23,043 nucleotides of DNA from Conidiobolus incongruus B7586. Lineage: Eukaryota; Entomophthoromycota; Entomophthoromycetes; Entomophthorales; Conidiobolaceae. The translations under genes were made by a program, and so were the position numbers. Location: positions 1 to 23,043 of the forward strand of contig JNEM01016159.1 of NCBI GenBank assembly GCA_000697335.1. Direction: 5' to 3'. Below are positions 20,712 through 23,043 of this stretch, in pieces (the first letter of the stretch is position 1; every line of letters begins with the position of its first letter). The notes beneath the pieces are model-generated. The model saw only the letters and a program-made list of their open reading frames with translations, was not told the origin of the DNA and did not search any database.

Positions 20712-21157
20712 CCAAGTTCAACTTCAATTTCTGCAATTTCCTCACCATTGCTATCAACTTCAACATCAGCCACATCATTACCATCCAAGAGGTCAGCATC
20801 TACATCTAAAGTAGCATCATCTTCTTTTTGAGAGTGGTGATCATCTTTGTGAGGCTTGGAGTCATCACCGCCAAGAAGACCGTCAAGAAGACCGTCAAGA
20901 TCTAAGACGTCTTCCAAGAGTCCATCACTATCGTCCGAATGATCCAAATCAAGAACATTATCAAGAAGTTCTCCAACTTCTCCTAAGAGTCCATCACCTT
21001 TCTTATCGTCTCCATGATCTTCGCTCAGTACATCAACATCAGCATCGACTAACTCATTCTTCTGGTTAGTTGCACGACGCATCAAACCATTTTGGTGGGT
21101 AACAGGTTTTGCAACCAAAGAAGCGACTAATAAGGATAAAATAGTAGCAGTGCGCAT
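20497..21157 (-). pseudogene. Asp-rich secreted protein, frameshifted second copy
   Basis: The first 146 residues match copy 1 except for three substitutions (Ser to Asn, Gly to Asp, His to Pro). The Asp/Gly repeat then reads GDDDDDDDDDDDDE and stops at TGA (20669-20671), giving 162 residues. The downstream sequence, in another frame, still encodes the SDDGDD repeat and the whole basic tail (EEKYPKPHRHYGKK through GHGHRYH), open down to the TAA at 20497. A single indel beside a 12-unit GAT run explains this. The product would keep the signal peptide and acidic body but lose the basic tail. It could be a pseudogene, a truncated but functional acidic protein, or an assembly error in the repeat. 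The 55 upstream bases equal those of copy 1, so it may be transcribed. Confidence 0.8.
20674..20709 (-). repeat. (GAT)12 microsatellite in coding sequence
   Basis: Twelve uninterrupted GAT codons (CAT on the plus strand) code for a run of twelve Asp. The frameshift of copy 2 lies at its downstream edge. Copy 1 has no pure run here. Confidence 0.95.
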
Positions 21158-21212
21158 GATAAATAATTAGTTAATAAATAAATAAATTAAATAAATTAAA
21201 TATATATTAGAT

Positions 21213-22123
21213 GATGCATCTGATTGTCAATATAATTATTGTTTATATAGAAATTAAGAATTTAACAGTTCAAGATTTCCTATGAAGCAATTGTAAATCT
21301 TTGTAATTTTTTTAATATCCGACCCAATAAAAAATTTTATAACAGATCTGCACATGGATTAATTTTAATATTTAACAATTCATTAATGATCGAATTTTTA
21401 GGTAATAGAATTTTTTTATTTTTATATTTAATCCTTTCTCAAAAGAATATTAATTAAATTTCATATTTTATAAATTCTTATTTGAATTTTTAAATAACTA
21501 ACAATTTTAAATTATTCTGAATTTTTAAATGAAACAATCAAATTATTTAGAAATATATTTCTCAATTATTTTCAATTTATCACTCATTCCCTAAATAAGG
21601 AACCCACTTACAATCTTAATTAATTAGGATATTTAGGAATTAAAATATTCCTAAGAGTATTTAAAATTATTCATGATCAACATCTTAATTAAAAGCCCAA
21701 AATGATATGCATTTGTTAAAAATTATTCCTTACGAAGTAGTTTAATAACGGTTATTAAATATTTTTTGGCAACGATAATCTTAAAAACTAATAACAAAAT
21801 ATGATTTATGATAAACATTAACGGGCTAAATTGCAGTCGTAGTTAAATTCTTTTTTATCATTATTAATTACGATTTAAACCAATTCAAAATATACCAATA
21901 CTTATATATTGAACATTATATTTAGTTTTTAAATAAAATAAAATTACGATATTAACATATTAATATCCAATCAAGAGATATTTTAATAGTTGTTGTCACC
22001 ATATTAATAATGGATATAAAATATTTGGAATATACTTAATCATTATATCTTAATCATTTTTATATATACTCGATTCTAAATTTCTATCAACATTATTGAA
22101 AACATTAGTATAGAGATTAAGTA
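21213..22123. other. AT-rich spacer, no gene recognised
   Basis: Upstream of copy 2 the sequence is unrelated to that upstream of copy 1. Apart from a small hairpin at 21633-21654, I see no structure. Confidence 0.5.
21633..21654. repeat. Small hairpin, 8-bp arms
   Basis: TTAGGAAT and ATTCCTAA are separated by six bases. No poly-T tract or adjoining gene end gives it a clear role. Confidence 0.4.
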
Positions 22124-23043
22124 ATGGAATAATTCTAAAATTAGTATTAAATAAAATTATTAATATATGATTTATTAATATTTTTACACAATATAAAATT
22201 AATACTCCAATTTAATTATTAATAACTCTTTGCCATACTTTTCACAAGCTTCTAATGCCTAAAATATAATTCTTTTCATTAACCACTGAAATTTGATATT
22301 TCATAATCTAATTTAATTTATTATTTGGAATTTTTTTCCTGCAAGCATATTTTTTAATTACCCAAAATTATTATAATCATATGGGTTGTAATCTAATGAA
22401 TATATTAAATATAGTAGTTTTATTTTTTATATAAAAATTTTCTATAAGTTTAACTTTATATATTTTATAATTATTATATATAATAATAACTATCTTTAAT
22501 TTAAAATATTACAAACAATTAAGAATTATTTTATTTCAAAATATAATATAAAACTTATTATTAATTAATTTAATATTAAGAATTAAATAAAAAACTATAT
22601 AGTATTATAACTCAATTTAATAATTAATATTTATTTATCAGTATAATATTAAGTAATTAGAATTTATAAAAGATTGATTTAACCTAACTTTTTATATTAT
22701 TTTTTAAGTTAAAGATAATATAAAGAATTTAAAATTTATCAATTATAATAATTTATTCTAGAAACCTTTACTTTTAATAATATTTTAATTAATTTTTTTT
22801 AGCAATAGCTAACTTAGTTTTTTCTAAGCTTTTATTAAATTATAAAGTATTAATTTTTTATATTTATTAACTAATCTAAGTTTAAACTCTAATATATATA
22901 ATATATTAATATAATTAATATTAAATTAATTAAATGATTTTTTAATTAAAATAAAAAATTATTTTTCAATTAAATCCTTTACTCTATTAAATAATAAAAA
23001 GTATCTTTATTTTTAAATAGATTTTGAATAATATCTTATTTAT
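22124..23043 (-). mobile_element. mariner transposon fossil, copy 2 (cut by window edge)
   Basis: The reverse complement aligns along its whole length with copy 1 from about 3310 to the element end. Shared stretches include TTATTTAATAGAGTAAA near the right edge, AAATAAATATTAATTATT near 22624-22641, and YSLDYNPYDYNNFG, the third-Asp block, which keeps its Asp here. It also reads LKNMLAGKKF and GIRSL, stop, KVWQRVINN near the end of the gene. Unlike copy 1 it has frame changes as well as stops. Its element end at 22124 reads TA then ATGGAAT, matching copy 1's right terminus. The first roughly 300 bases of the element lie outside the window. It is not functional. Confidence 0.75.

Larger units (their letters stand above)
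20494..21212 (-). repeat. Direct duplication unit, copy 2
   Basis: Counterpart of 14391-15111. The flanks on both sides are unrelated to those of copy 1. The differences lie mainly in the internal Asp/Gly repeat. Confidence 0.9.

Noticed and set aside
20660-20715. Programmed ribosomal frameshifting in Asp-rich copy 2
   Set aside because: A GAT run is not a known slippery sequence, and copy 1 reads through in one frame. A simple indel or assembly error is more likely.

Overview
The window looks like part of a very AT-rich eukaryotic genome, most likely fungal. It holds compact genes with short GT-AG introns (50, 55 and 54 nt). One is a typical proteasome ATPase gene and another is a bZIP factor whose basic region (NKISARNFRVRRKEY) is of a fungal type. 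I cannot place the lineage more closely. Coding sequence stands out sharply from the long A/T-dominated spacers.

Layout from left to right. 1-1549: AT-rich spacer with an (AT)n run. 1550-2660 (minus): heavily decayed Pif1-type helicase, probably from a Helitron. 2996-4241 (plus): a mariner transposon fossil that keeps one reading frame over about 1 kb but carries 19 nonsense codons, all TAA or TAG. 4621-5940 (minus): RPT6, the 26S proteasome base ATPase, with three exons. 6318-6877 (plus): remains of a small secreted Cys-containing protein gene, with a 22-bp inverted repeat in its middle. 7485-8684 (minus): a bZIP transcription factor with two exons, and a cluster of CCAAT boxes upstream. 8884-14390: a 5.5-kb spacer in which I recognise no gene. 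14394-15056 (minus): a secreted Asp-rich protein with a basic His/Gly/Lys/Tyr tail. 16094-16317: probable solo LTR. 16511-17450 (plus): Tc1/IS630-like transposase fossil. 20031-20345 (plus): a second Pif1-type helicase fragment. 20494-21212 (minus): a nearly identical second copy of the Asp-rich gene, frameshifted in its repeat. 22124-23043 (minus): a second mariner copy, inverted relative to the first and running off the right edge.

The intact host genes are RPT6 (protein turnover), the bZIP regulator and one copy of the Asp-rich secreted protein. Nothing suggests they form a pathway. The region reads as a repeat-rich, decaying accessory segment. Its most notable features are the recent gene duplication with repeat-driven frameshift, the RIP-like (CpA to TpA) damage of the mariner copy, and a small secreted gene that appears to carry the same kind of damage.
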